Positions 43,861 to 56,509 of a stretch of DNA of 64,000 bases are shown here, in pieces. Under the pieces are notes generated by a model. That model saw nothing but the letters and a program-made list of their open reading frames with translations. It was not told the origin of the DNA and made no database searches. The translations under genes were made by a program, and so were the position numbers. Source of the stretch: Diadema setosum (taxonomy: Eukaryota > Echinodermata > Echinoidea > Diadematoida > Diadematidae); the NCBI RefSeq assembly GCF_964275005.1, contig NC_092692.1:15469006-15533005 (forward strand). Reading direction: 5' to 3'. Each line of letters begins with the position of its first letter. Position 1 is the first letter of the stretch.

Positions 43861-45612
43861 AAAACTTAAAGAGTATTAAATTGGCTACAACATACTAAAA
43901 TCTGGAAGAAATTCACCGAAGGGTAATTGAGCTAGTCGTCGATAAAGACAATCATGTCAATTTTCACATCTAGAAAAATTCCCTCCCATAGAGATAACAC
44001 GTCATAACGAAGATGCAGGAAGAAGTACATATGACCTTTGACCCCACTTTGCACAGACAAGATGGCATCTGAGCAAAAAGTGGTTATTTTGTGAAATGAT
44101 CCTTGTAACATGGTCTTTACGTGTGCAAAATATGGTAAACATAGGACATGTATTCAGTAAGATACAGGATAAAACATTTATGACCTTTGACCCTAATTTA
44201 CATAGACAAGATGGTGTCTGATCAAGTAGTTGTTATTTTGTGAAATAATGTACGTGACATGAACTAAATATGTGCAAAATATGGTGGTGATAGGGTATGT
44301 TTTTCTTGAGTTATTGCAAAGAAAGTTGCAGAAACAAAGACATATTTCAATACATTGAAGATAAGCTTTAATTTCAACCAAGTTTTTGGACGTGATGCCG
44401 ACTCCGTATGAAAAAACAAAGGGCACACTTACGATAGCCCACGGTCTCAGCTACAACATACTAAAATCTGGGAGAAATTCACCGAAGCATAAGTGAGCTA
44501 GTGCTCGATAAAGATAGTCATGTCAGTTTTCATTTCCAGAAAAACTGCACTCCCATAGAGATAACACGTAAACTGGTCAAATTTGACAATGTTACTTTTA
44601 ATCCCTTTTTAAGAGGTGATGCCGTCATCCAATCAAAATGTTGTTATTATATGACTGAAAGACCATTTAATAAGCTACAACATATTGAAATTTGGATGAA
44701 AATCAACGAAAGAATAAGTGAGATATGCTTGAGTGAACTTAAAATTCGATGACGTCATTTTGAAAATTTACTTTTTTTAGTTTATTAAGAAATTTGATAT
44801 CTTTTCATCATTTTTCCAGCATCGCCAACCCATGAAATGACATGTACAACTCATCAGCTTTCAGAATATGTAAAAAAAATGGGGGGTCACCGTCCATCTT
44901 GACGAGTAAAATCGGATTCAAAATTGGCGGTTTTTTGGCATTGTTGCACTGTATATCGCCATTAACGCGCGCGCGGAATTTCAACTTTGACGGGCCCTTG
45001 TGACGTCATATTGAATCGGATTGACTTGAAACTTGGTAGAAATATTCCTTGACATTTCAGGCATCCGATAAGTGTAAAAAAATGGGAAATTTCTATTGCA
45101 TAAGAGCTGTGCGTGCGTATATGTGCGCGCGCGTACGCGTCCGTCCAATTTTTTCAATTTTTCAAAAAATGCTCCGATTGGTCTGAAACGTGTGCAAAAA
45201 AAAATTTGAGCTCGATTTGAGCATACAAATATTTCAACGCGCGCGTACGCGCACGTTTTAAGAGAAAATATGAATTTTGATTATATGAGTAGAATGCGCT
45301 TGACTTGAACTATATGTGACGTAAATTTCATTGAAAAATTCCATTCCATTAATGAGATAGGAGTGAAAATGTGTTTTCATATAATGACGTCATAGTGACG
45401 TCACGGTCGACTGATCACTATGATTTTATAAAATTTTTCGTCTTTGGGACATGATACATATATGGTATGAGTTTGAGGTTGATACTCTGAGTACTTTCTG
45501 AGTACGTAGATACACAACTTTTGTCCAGAAATAAAGAAAGAAGAAGAAGAAGAAGAACAAAGAATCCGTACAGATACAGAAGGTGATCCGAGAGGATACT
45601 CGGATCACCTAA
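43861..45612. repeat. Tandem repeat unit C (~1.75 kb), ending in a hairpin
   Basis: Same order of parts as unit B: sub-repeats at 43884 and 44452, DR1-like motifs at 44032 and 44181, alternating tract 45108-45140. It ends with a 12-bp perfect hairpin (45581-45592 with 45599-45610) and CTAA before a T, reminiscent of a Helitron 3' terminus (hairpin then CTRR). No Rep/helicase frame, so at best a non-autonomous element. Confidence 0.88.
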
Positions 45613-45714
45613 TGAGCGTGGTGAAGAGAAGGGTGTTGAAATATCCGATGCTAATCAATAATGGAAGTTTGGCTTTGAAATGGCATATTTTGCAAAGGCT
45701 GAGGAATCTGGATC

Positions 45715-46095
45715 CCAACCAGACGGGGTCATCCCACGAGACCGACACCCACGAGTCATGCAACACATGAGTTCGACACTATATAGGCAAACAAGGCCCA
45801 TGAATCCGACTGTAGGCAAACAAGTCCCACGAGTTCGACAGGCAAACACGGTCTAAGAGTTCGACACAAGGTAGCAACGATCCACGATTTCGACGTTGCA
45901 TCACGGTCTTGTATATAGGCCTTGTTTGCCTAAATGTCGAACTCGTGGGCCTTAGTGTAGAATGCGTGGGCCTTGCTTGTCAAGTGTCGGACTCATGGGC
46001 CTTATCTGCTTAGTGTCTAACTCATGAGCTGTATGAGTCATGAGCTGTATGACTCGTGGGCTGCATGATTCGCGTGTGTCGAACTCTTGACGTAC
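45715..46095. repeat. Palindromic minisatellite (ACGAGTTCGAC motif)
   Basis: Left half carries repeated CCCACGAGTTCGACA-like units with GGCAAACAAGG spacers; right half carries their reverse complement (TGTCGAACTCGTGGG, CCTTGTTTGCC). The centre is near 45900. Units are 30-60 bp and irregular. Confidence 0.85.
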
Positions 46096-46589
46096 ACCCA
46101 ACCAGACTGTGGATAATCACTTCGATCATCCTATCGCTCTATAAAAATGTAGTATGCCTGCTCTGTCGCATATAGTTGTATGCGAGTGTGCTGATCCGAG
46201 TACATGAAAATATGATAACGCGGAGCATTATTCTTTTTTTCTGCCAGGCTAAAATAATAAAGAATATATTATTAAAAATGTCATTGATTGATGTGTGATA
46301 TCAGCTATATGTATTCATAGCGAGCGAGATTGAGAAAAAAGGGATACAAGTTGAATAAAAGTATAGACAAATTGAGTTGTCCTTATCAGATCATTTTTGA
46401 GTTACAAATTTTGCATAAAGCAAGCAAACTATCAGCTACTGATAGGCTACTGTTACACTTTACTATCTAGTGCTATGTTAGCCTATATATGCTAATAAAC
46501 GCTTCACATTTACTCTGAAGTTTGAATTATGATTTCCTTGGGACGGCAGGAAGTGAATGCATGCTTTCTCAATGTAACGCTCTTCACAT

Positions 46590-46762
46590 TCTACTTACAT
46601 GTAATTGCACGTATATATATTTCATTATGTACTTTATGGTGGACACTGCATTATATATTTCTCATATTGATAAAACAATATGACCTGTGCAAAGTATGCT
46701 TTGTATTTTGTTTCACCCTTTTGTTCGATAGAAATAAAACGAACATTGAATTGAATTATTCC
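46590..46762 (+). repeat. Retroposon 3'-end fragment
   Basis: Has CCTGTGCAAAGTATGCTTTG and ends GATAGAAATAAAACGAACATTG then TGAATTGAATT, the same tail type as at 17.9 and 19.2 kb. Confidence 0.5.
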
Positions 46763-47719
46763 TGAAGTACTTTTCCTGTTTTAGGTCTGAGGTTGGTCAA
46801 TTTTGTGAAGGCTGGTCAGAACTCACATGTCTGATGTTTCTGTCACCTTGTTCGACATTGTTTAAAACTGCGATTCTATGATTCAGCATTCTTTTAGTAA
46901 TATCTGTTCGTCTAGATTCATCTGTCAAATATAAAGCAAGTTTCTCCCTCAAATATGTTTATTCAGACATGACAAGTTTTCTTCACATATCGGAGCATGT
47001 AAAGAGAGCTGGTTTTTCGCACGATTTTTCTTTCTAGTGAAGATTTCATGTCACAATATCTTTGGAGGTATTCAAACTTTCCACACAGACTTTCGGTCAA
47101 TGTAATTGATCTTCATTTGTATCAACTACCGACCTACAGTTATTAGTCTTTGATGTTATCAAGTTGAATATCTGATAACTTACAACTTCAACTTGAACTC
47201 AAATTAAAGCCTAAACAAACCGATAGAAAGAATGTGACTAAAAAAAAAGAATCAAACATTGGTTGTAGAAGTGGATATATACATAAATATATCTGAGGCG
47301 ATACAATCCTTGATGGACTCATCTTTCAACTACGGATAACAATAAGTATTTGGAGCTGCAGTGTCATTGTTCGCCTTTTCTTGGGCACGAAACACCGTCA
47401 GTCAATGAGCCCAATATTCTGTCAATGGAGAGAGCGCCATCTATTGGTTAGACTAGCGTGAAACCCAACGGAGCGTATCCGTCAAGTCCGTAGACTGCTC
47501 CTGGTTACAGAGAGGATTACATAGACACCATAATGATTATTAAACTAGTTAGTATGCATCTATAATCTTACCTGGCAGTGAGAGTATCAAACAACAACAG
47601 GGAGAAAGGGGGGGGGGGTAGTGAGGATGCGGGGGGGGGGGGTAGAACAGGAGAGGGTACTATAAAAATGAAGAAGACAGAAGTGCCTGATATCTGTTGA
47701 AACCTCATTCCGTGAATAA

Positions 47720-47730
47720 AAACGAATTGA

Positions 47731-47763
<33 letters not shown>

Positions 47764-47890
47764 ACTACTACTACTAATAATAATAATGATAATAATAATA
47801 AAAATGATAATAATAATGACATCAATAATAATAATAATAATCATCATCATCATCATCATCATAATCATAATAATAATACTATTAATAAAA
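47720..47890. repeat. (AAT)n / (ACT)n / (CAT)n compound microsatellite
   Basis: Long run of AAT-type triplets with ACT and CAT blocks. Apparent frames through it are low-complexity artefacts. Confidence 0.93.
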
Positions 47891-48734
47891 AGATGTATGC
47901 TAATGCAATGCAAGGTGAAGTATTTCGATAATAAAAAACACTTCTTTGTAAGTCTGTTAACACCGATAAGTGGTATTCACCTCCATTCTGACTGCCTTAC
48001 GAACCGTTTTTTTTCCTCCCCCTTGTCAACGTGTATAGAAAAGGATGCAGCTCTTCGCATTATGCCAAGGAGAGATCATAAGAACGAACTGACATAGAAA
48101 TCATACTCAGTATACGAAATTCACGCCAACATAAATATATAGCATTTGTAAACTAATTTTGTATCAACTTTACGTCGTTCATAAACTACTTTCCTAAAAT
48201 ACTTCCCAGTCACTTCCCAGACTTCCCAGAGTACCCAGACACTCACAACTTTATGGTCGCTCGATCATCAAAGAGTTATGCCAAAAAAAGACATGGATAG
48301 AATTCAAATTCCATGGCGTCACGTACGTGTCGATGTTGTTATAGAATTTGATTCATGTACTGCCAAGTTGTGAGAGGTATCTGGAACTGCAAGGCAAGTA
48401 ATGAATCTGCAGATATTCATGTATATAAATTTTAACATAATTCTCTCCACGCGCAAACGGGCAAACGCCCTTCACAAAATATTCGACAACAACCGGGTTC
48501 AGTGCCTGAGCGTTCCATTGATCGCGTCTGGCGAAGAAGGAGCCATAAATACATGTATGCTAGCACTTTAATAATTGTGTCGCCACCTGTTCCCTGTCTG
48601 AATACGAAATGTATCTCTGATTTGAAAATTATATACAAAGATAAGATTATAAACTACAGTCCAGAAAGTTGACCACCCAGGAGCAAAAACAAAACATAAC
48701 AAAACAAAACAAGCGCAAGAACACACAGACATAC

Positions 48735-48815
48735 ACAGACTGAAACACAGACACACAGGCACTCACGCACGCACACACACACACACGCACACACACACAC
48801 ACACACACATACACA
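48735..48815. repeat. (CA)n microsatellite
   Basis: CA/CG dinucleotide run with variants. Confidence 0.92.
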
Positions 48816-49049
48816 TTCAATGCACATTCAGCAACGTTGCTCCTAAAAATCGCAGCTCCTCTTGAGTTTATAATGCCAGTAGCAACATTCAATAAGAGAT
48901 TTCCCTTTGCTGCTACTCTGATACTGACTGATGTCGTCTGACAAAATCAACGAATCAAACATAATATTAAGTGATTGTTGTGATCATGATTATAATCAAT
49001 ATCCCATGCAAATACAGGCTCTTTTGATTTCTGACATAACTATTACAAT

Positions 49050-49120
49050 TTTATCTGTCTCTGTATGACATGAATATGAATAAATTTGATTTGATTTGAT
49101 TTGATTTGATTTGATTTGAA
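49050..49120 (+). repeat. Retroposon tail with (GATTT)n
   Basis: TCTGTATGACATGAATATGA followed by AATAAATT and seven or so TTGAT units: a retroposon 3' end with a pentamer tail. Confidence 0.5.
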
Positions 49121-51179
49121 TTTATTGGTTCCTGCATTATATCATTGCTCATGCAGATACATACATATATATCATATACATTGATGGTACCATACATATA
49201 AATGGATATACATAAATATTAATTGCTAACAAGGTAAGTTTCTTCATTACCTTTAGAATGTACAGCAAGACAGTTTCTTCATTGCCTTTACAATGTACAA
49301 CAGAACATAATCAGTGATGCAATGAGAAACGCAGAAGGGCTACAGCTTAAGCATTGCTTGATTTGCATGCAGATAAATGACAAAATGATGCACGAAATAT
49401 ACTAGTAACCTACTTGTAGGTGAATGTGCATATCGTATAACAACAGCCTGTGTTCAAACTGCCAGTCTTTTTCACCTTTCCTTTTTTTGTTGTTGTTGTT
49501 GTTGGGGGGGGGGGGGTGATTTGTTACAGTCTTAAGTATAATGCAAGCCTCTTTTGCTATTTAAGTGTGTTATCACATTCTTTAATCATCAATCGATCCT
49601 CCGACAAAAGAAAAAAAAAATATTACATTGGCTTTTGCCTTACTGCTATTACTTATTTTGGTCACATTTTCACTCCACACTGGCCCCCATCTTGACTACA
49701 TACCTATATAAAGATCTTGAAGAAGGTGAAAGCGTATAGAATTATAGTGAAGAGTTTGACGAGGTTATTGCTCACACAAAAGGAACTAATAACACGTAGT
49801 TATCTAAAGACGTCGAGAAAAGTAAAAGCTTACCTAGGGAAAAATTTGACAAGATTATTGCATGAAAAACAAAAGGAAGCAGACCGTTTCACGGATTCAC
49901 ACAATCAAGGAGATATACCTAGCTCCTTGAGACGATGCACCACAGAGAGAAAATATATGTACATCCAAAAAAGCTACAAAATATAATTTAGAGAAAGCGA
50001 TTGCAGCTCCCCCATCTTCGGGTCGCTGACCCTTTCTCCACCGACAGAGGGCAGTGACGCGTACCTTGACGATAGTCGATTTTTCGTCTTCTTCCCCGCA
50101 GCGCCTATTGTCTGAAATCCAATTTATGCTTCGAATATCAGTTGATAAAAGCCGCACAAGGACGCGGCACTCGAATATTTCTCTCGTGTCGAGCTATTCA
50201 TTACTGTCAGCGGCTGTTGTCATGACCCGAATTTTCATTCTTAGAATCAGAACATTCAGATATGATTACCGCCCAAAATCAGATGAAGTCTTGCAGCTGT
50301 CGTGGAAATATTCTGGCATGCTTGCGAAGCGAACCGTATCTTGCTCCCTCCCTTCAATTCTATCTGAAACTAGAGGAGCTTGAAGAAAACAAATCAAATC
50401 TGGGCAGATCGAAAGTATTCCATTTGAGTGGAAAAAAAAGAGAGAGATTGAATTGTGATTGCGGATTAGATAGACAACTTCCAAAACCGATGGAAAACCC
50501 CAAATTCTAGATTTATTGTGGAAATCTGCACAACCAATCACTTTCGAAATTGGCAATAAGATCATTATGTGGGGATGAAATATGATATCATTAGTATTAC
50601 GAATATGAAAAAGAGCATGATTGCTTGAGAGTAACTTTCAGTCATGTCTACATTCGACAAACGCTTTATACGGAAGGAAAGTTTTTTCACTGTTGCTCTT
50701 TTCAGTATCAAACTTACGCCAAAACAGTGAAGACGCAACACTAAAGGTTATTTTGATATTTTTACTGAACATATCAAAGGCACCTCCTGGTCTAGTGGGT
50801 CTGTGTCATTCCAGTTTCAGTAAGCAGTGGTAAGTATGACTTTCAACTTTTAGGTCAGACTGGATTAAATACTGTTTCAAGTCATATTCACCTGACCTGT
50901 CTCTCAGAACATGCAGAATGTAACTTGGTATTCGAACACTGACGAAACAGAGTCTGGCTGCTACTTCAACTGTACGTAGATTAAAAAAAAAAAAAAAAAT
51001 ACGTGTGAGAAGACAGGCCCTTTAGCAGAGGTTCATACGTTAGTATATCAATAAGGATTTATACTCTAAGTGAGTCAAAGTGTATCGTGATAGAAAAACA
51101 TTCAGTTCATGACATAAATAGATAGTAATGATGTATCTTATGGAATTATCAACAGGTGTTTCCGATTCAGTGTCAATGA

Positions 51180-51318
51180 AATTGACTTGAAAGAAGACTA
51201 GCGTCGCCCACCAGACTTCAACTGCCTCACTGCAGCAGCCAGGGAACTCGAACCACTGGCCCCGTGATTGATAGTCTGGGGTCTTGTCCTCTATGTAAAC
51301 CACAGCAGCTCTGCTTTG
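51180..51318 (-). mobile_element. tRNA-derived SINE-like element (second family)
   Basis: On the minus strand: GAGGACAAGACCCCAGACTA, then GGGGCCAGTGGTTCGAGTTC, giving anticodon-arm-like and B-box-like parts. The body differs from the SINE at 11.1 and 62.4 kb. Not a functional tRNA: no complete cloverleaf. Confidence 0.5.
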
Positions 51319-51795
51319 GAGCCCGAACGCAAGTTATGAACAATAATTCGTTGTGAGATGTACCTGAGGATACATAAAGCATAAAATGATTCTTAAAAAA
51401 AGTACTACAGCGTAACATCCAGCCACAGCGCTCTTGGGTGAAGAAGTATATCGAACGGGAATTTCGGCCAATGTTCGACTGACAATGATGTCAAGAATAA
51501 AGCCAAACAGATGTAACAATAACAGAGTTATTATAAGACATAACAAAATGAAAGACAATTAACTGCCGTTGTTGCTTTTTTTTACTGTACAGTAAAATAT
51601 GTCACAATGGCAAATGGCAATAAAAAGAAAATGGGTGATGTGACCACTTGACGATTCTCACAATGTTTTGTACGCGGAAGTGATCTGTGAATATACTCTC
51701 TCTAAGAAGATGACAGTTTGAGCGGAATGCAATCAGTCATACAGCATGTACCCAGCATGCATAGACATTTTCATCTGTCCCATAGTTACAGCTCT

Positions 51796-51914
51796 GGGCC
51801 CCGTTTTATCAAAACATAATGTCGATTTTAAATTTCCTTACCACACAAGCTGCCATAGACTTACAGTCGAAATCAAATATAAAATCAATTTTAACTCTTC
51901 ATAAAACAGGGCCC
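51796..51914. mobile_element. Short MITE with GGGCCC ends
   Basis: Inverted ends GGGCCCCGTTTTATCAAAA and TTCATAAAACAGGGCCC, with inner GTCGATTTTAA / AAATCAATTTTAAC. Relative of the 27.5-kb element. Confidence 0.75.
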
Positions 51915-52093
51915 TGGTCACAAAGTGGTATACTTTTTGTAAAAACAATAACGACATCGCTGCTCATCATAATTTTCTATGACCAAACAATCACAGCAAA
52001 TTGGAAGCAAATTGAAATATCTCATCGCATTTACTTTACAGAAGACATGATCATGAAGAAAATATCCCCAAAGTAAACTCACTCCCTTCCGAT

Positions 52094-52235
<142 letters not shown>

Positions 52236-52769
52236 CGGCCTACTGTGTGGCGTTTGGTCACGTCCATCCAGGACCCACTCATATGGGGCTATATAGCCCT
52301 CGATTCATTTCATAACGCGTTGGACGTGTGTGAGGATGCAAGTATAATCCGTGCCGATTACCTTTCCAATCTGTGTAAACACCGGCAAACTCCGGGCCCG
52401 GTAATCAAGCCTCCCGATAAGAGTTCGATTTCATGTTATGTTTCGCCGTCCGCGTGTTGTGGGATCACTATCCACCCACTGCAACCGGCGTGAACTTGCG
52501 GATGGAGTATGCCGGTTGCCCGGCGGATTGCTCTGTTATTGACCAAGAGCGGAGATTCGACGTTGCATTTTAACACCAGATCTTGAAGGAATTTTTCTTT
52601 TTTTAAGGGGGAGTGGTGGAGGACGGAGTCATGTGTTTATTATTGATTATATATACAGTTGGAAAACTATTCAAACATGAATTTGAGAGAGCGAAGCCAT
52701 TAATGTCGCACATTCGTTAGTGACGAATACAGTTTGAATAGTTATTAATGGGAAGGAGTCAGGGCGTTG

Positions 52770-52800
<31 letters not shown>

Positions 52801-54263
52801 GCTTTGTTTTGTGATCTTGTCGAAGGGGGCGCAATCCCCCCTTTAGCGAGCAGCCCTGTTTTGGAGCCATCGACCTGGGAGGACTAGAATGAAACCATAT
52901 CGCAAGTTGTCCAAGTCCATTATTCGATGTCTCACGGTGTGTGAGGAGAACCAGGTCAGGTCAAAGTGGTTTTATTGGGGGACCATAGACTCCAGGGGCA
53001 GACCTCATCATCCCCCCGTGCCATTGGGTCTGGATGGGATGGGGGAAAACTATAGCCCCTCGGAATATAGCAGATTTGATTCTCTTAACTTGTCCCTTTA
53101 ACAGCAACAACAGTAACAACACCAGAAAAAAAAAACACTCTTTGTCCACTCGGATATCTTAACTCTGTTATAGTTGATATCTACAGAGATAGATCTACGC
53201 TATGAAGATTTATCTTCGGTATTGAAAGGTTGAAAAGTCCATTACGGAGTTCAAGGTTGTTGTTCTTTTCGTTGATAGAAACTACGGTCAGGATTACCCA
53301 CGGAATGTGAATTGTGGCAAATCTTGTAAGAGATGAAAATGAAAGGAAGTCGTTCTATACAGAGAATCTACAAGTAAACCTCGAGGATTTTGTTTTACTT
53401 GTCACTGTCGGGGGAATGTTGGTGTGGGTGGGGGACGGAAATGTAGAGAAGAGGGGTAGAAACAATATTTATTTTGGGTTTGGTCGCATGGCTTACCCAT
53501 AAAAGAAAATTCTTCAATACTAAGCACTAAAATTGGCAAGGCAATCCTTTCCTGAAGAAATTTTGTTTGTCAAATAATGTTAGGTGACAACCATAACAGG
53601 TACATCTTTAGCAAATGAAATTTGAGTCCTTTTACGAACGGAATGGGGATTATTCATGTTCTTTTGTATATCAAAACATACTTCATATTTCATTTTATTT
53701 TTGTTCTTTAGAGAAGGAAAATTATGAACAACCATTTCATAAAGTAGGTGGCTATAAATCATGAAGATAGCCATTTTGTTTTCATGTAAGTTTGTTTATC
53801 CTGTATAGGAAAAGATAACAGAAAAAAATACAAATGATATTGTCAGTATATGAGAGAAAAAACAGAAACTATTTTTTCATTATATAGATATTTTGTCAAT
53901 TTTAGAATCAGCAACAAGATTTGGGAATTGATATGTTTTTTGAATCTCTGCAACAAAAACAGAGACCTATTCAAAAACAACATAGTATGCTGAAATGAAA
54001 TACAAAAGCATGAAATACCAAACATCAACATGGAATGGTAAAAATTACAAGTTGACAATGCAGCATCGCACCAAACCACAAAAACGTTGATTTTTTAGAT
54101 TTGATGAAAAAAGTTTAACATTCATGTGCTCTACCAAAACCGCCCCACCCTCCGGGATCGGTATATCAAGGCCTTATGATCAGGTAATCCTCAGCTCCGA
54201 CAGGTGGATTGGAAAACGGAAGCATTAAATGTTTCCGTTAACTTGATGTTGGCAAGGCGGCCC
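52236..54263. other. Region with no recognised gene
   Basis: 52240-52560 is more GC-rich and resembles an old repeat remnant, but I cannot name it. The remainder is AT-rich and featureless. Confidence 0.4.
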
Positions 54264-54829
54264 TTAAAGGGAAGATAAACCCCAAGAGCAATGTGGATTG
54301 AGTGAAAGCAGCAACATTAGTAGAACACATCAGTGAAAGTTTGAAGAAAATCGGACAATCGATGCAAAAGTTATGAATTTTTAAAGTTTTGGTGTTGGAA
54401 CCGCTGGATGAGGAGACTACTAGAGGTTATGACGTATGAGTGGACAACAATACCAAGAAAATATAAAGAAAATTCTACAAAAATCCATTTTTCATGAAAA
54501 TTACAAATTCCATCAACTTGATATTGACATATGTTAAGGGTAGCAATTATTCCCCCTGCTTTCTGAAAGAGGTTGGTCCATTGCTCTTTCATGATTCTAG
54601 AAAAGTGAATTTTTGTTGAATTTCCTTTATATTTTCTTTGTATTGTTGTCCACTCATACGTCATATCCTCTGGTAGTCTCCTCATCCAGCGGTTCCAACA
54701 CCAAAACTTTAAAAATTCATAACTTTTGCATCGATTGTCCGATTTTCCTCAAACTTTCACTGATGTGTTCTACTAATGTTGCTGCTTTCGCTCAATCCAC
54801 ATTGCTCTTGGGGTTTATCTTCCCTTTAA
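54264..54829. mobile_element. Fold-back MITE, family 1 (copy B)
   Basis: 566 bp, the same length and structure as copy A at 39.9 kb, flanked by TTAA, with ends AGGGAAGATAAACCCC and GGGGTTTATCTTCCCT. Very few differences from copy A, so recently active. Confidence 0.93.
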
Positions 54830-55084
54830 TGATTCCCTTTCAGGTCTGCAGGAAAGAAGGGCGAATGCGGTTTGAGGGCAAGAAGGTTTTTCAGCGGAAG
54901 GATTAGTCAATCATCGGTTTTTTCTTCCAGTGTCCTCTGTCCTAGAATCATGACGCTACTGTACTTTACTCCAAAATCTCATCACTGATTTAAACAGATT
55001 TTCGCAATTCTGATCAACCTTTAAAATTCATCCCAGGTTCAAGTTGAGTTTGATAAATGGGATGAAATCAAGCGATGAGAACGG

Positions 55085-55330
55085 TGAAATTCCAGTGTTC
55101 CACGTCCTACAATCGTGGCGTTTTAGTGGAACACTCATGTCCGTCGTTATGATTACTTATGTATTTTTTTTTTACCATGACAAAGTGCGCATTGTTTCTT
55201 TTTTTTTGTTGTTATGATATTATTCGTGCATATACTTCATATTGTGTTTGATGAACTGTCCTTATCAGATGCCTGAAAGTCAAATTGACAACTTGTACCG
55301 TTTTGAATCATGGTGTTTTTTTTTGTGTTT
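55085..55330 (+). repeat. Retroposon fragment
   Basis: Shares TAGTGGAACACTC and CATGACAAAGTGCGCATTGT with the 17.7- and 19.0-kb fragments. Confidence 0.45.
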
Positions 55331-55737
55331 TTTTTTTGACGGAAATAGATAAACCATTGAAAAAATGTGTCAGTAAGAACTTAAAAAAAAGCTTCATAGT
55401 GGTTTCAAAATAATGTGTGCAAAACATCAGTTTACTCTCAGAAAAAATTGCATAGGAAGCTTTGTTGCCTCATTAAAAGACATAATGTTCTTGTAATCCT
55501 CTCAGACATCATGCAAATCTGCGGTTTTTGTTTATTTTCGAAAGAATGAAAAGTCATATTCTTTGAATTCGCTTTTTATCTGTTTGATGATCTAAAGTGT
55601 CAGCTAATCAAACGGGAAAGATCGAAATAATCTTATATAAAAATGTAACCAAGGATTTGGGGACGTGTGGGCGGTGTCATTTTTCCCCTCGGGCTGGAAT
55701 GAGCAAAACCGAACACAAGCGCGCCACCTCAGTTATA

Positions 55738-56089
55738 TCGATATAAAGCTGTGGCATTTTTTTTCCCCACCTAGGCTCCGCTCGGTAGCGCGCAGCATGG
55801 ATGCATTAAAATGATCAAAGTGCTGCTACTACCGGTTGTGTGACAGGTTCTCCCGCTCGCTCGGGGTGTTGCACTCTAGTCAAACAACTGTCTGGACCGC
55901 GGAGCAGGATCAGTGCGCGTTGTCCGTACTCCGACGATGCGAGTGCGATGCGGACTCGAGTCCACTTTGGCGCGCACTTCAACCCCGGCTGCGCTTACTT
56001 TCGAAAGGCGTCGCACAGACATTCTAGGCACCTCCACCGTCACTCCTAGGGGCCTCGTATCGCGACTCACAGCAGCACTCAAGTGAGTT
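55738..56089 (+). promoter_or_regulatory. CpG-rich island with TATA motif: candidate promoter and first exon
   Basis: ATATCGATATAAAGC near 55738 is followed by ~340 bp that is clearly GC- and CpG-rich against the AT-rich flanks, ending at a good donor CTCAAGTGAGTT (56089). A second GTGAGT donor follows at 56500. This looks like a core promoter plus 5' UTR exon of a plus-strand gene extending right. No coding sequence is assigned. Confidence 0.4.
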
Positions 56090-56509
56090 TGTGAAAGATA
56101 GCCGAAACCTGTCACTCCTCGCTGCATAGGCAAGTCAGCTCGAATCGCTGAACGGATTTGTTACGCTTTTCTCACAAACAAAACTTTCGTCATCGCACTT
56201 CACTACTCCGCCGCAGCGAGTAAACAGAGTGGTATCGCGTATCGCTTGATTCCTAAACGATACCGTTTATCGTCTGTGCAGAGAGGCAATTGGTGGATAG
56301 TTTTTTAATGAATTCACCTCCCCCGGATTAGTCTCAGGACAAAATTGGAATATCAATCAACACACCTGTCTCTCTCTCTCAAGCGCCACATCGGCTTATG
56401 ACTTCGTGACTCAGAACTGCCGACAAAACACGGACTTTGTTTACGTCGACCACCGCCTGGTTCTCCGGCTGGAAGCAGACAGAAAGGAAAATGTCAACGT
56501 GAGTTTTGT

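Larger units (their letters stand above)
46763..51150. other. Intergenic region rich in simple repeats
   Basis: No gene recognised. Poly-G runs near 47610-47640 and 49505 and the microsatellites listed separately are the only structure I see. Confidence 0.5.
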
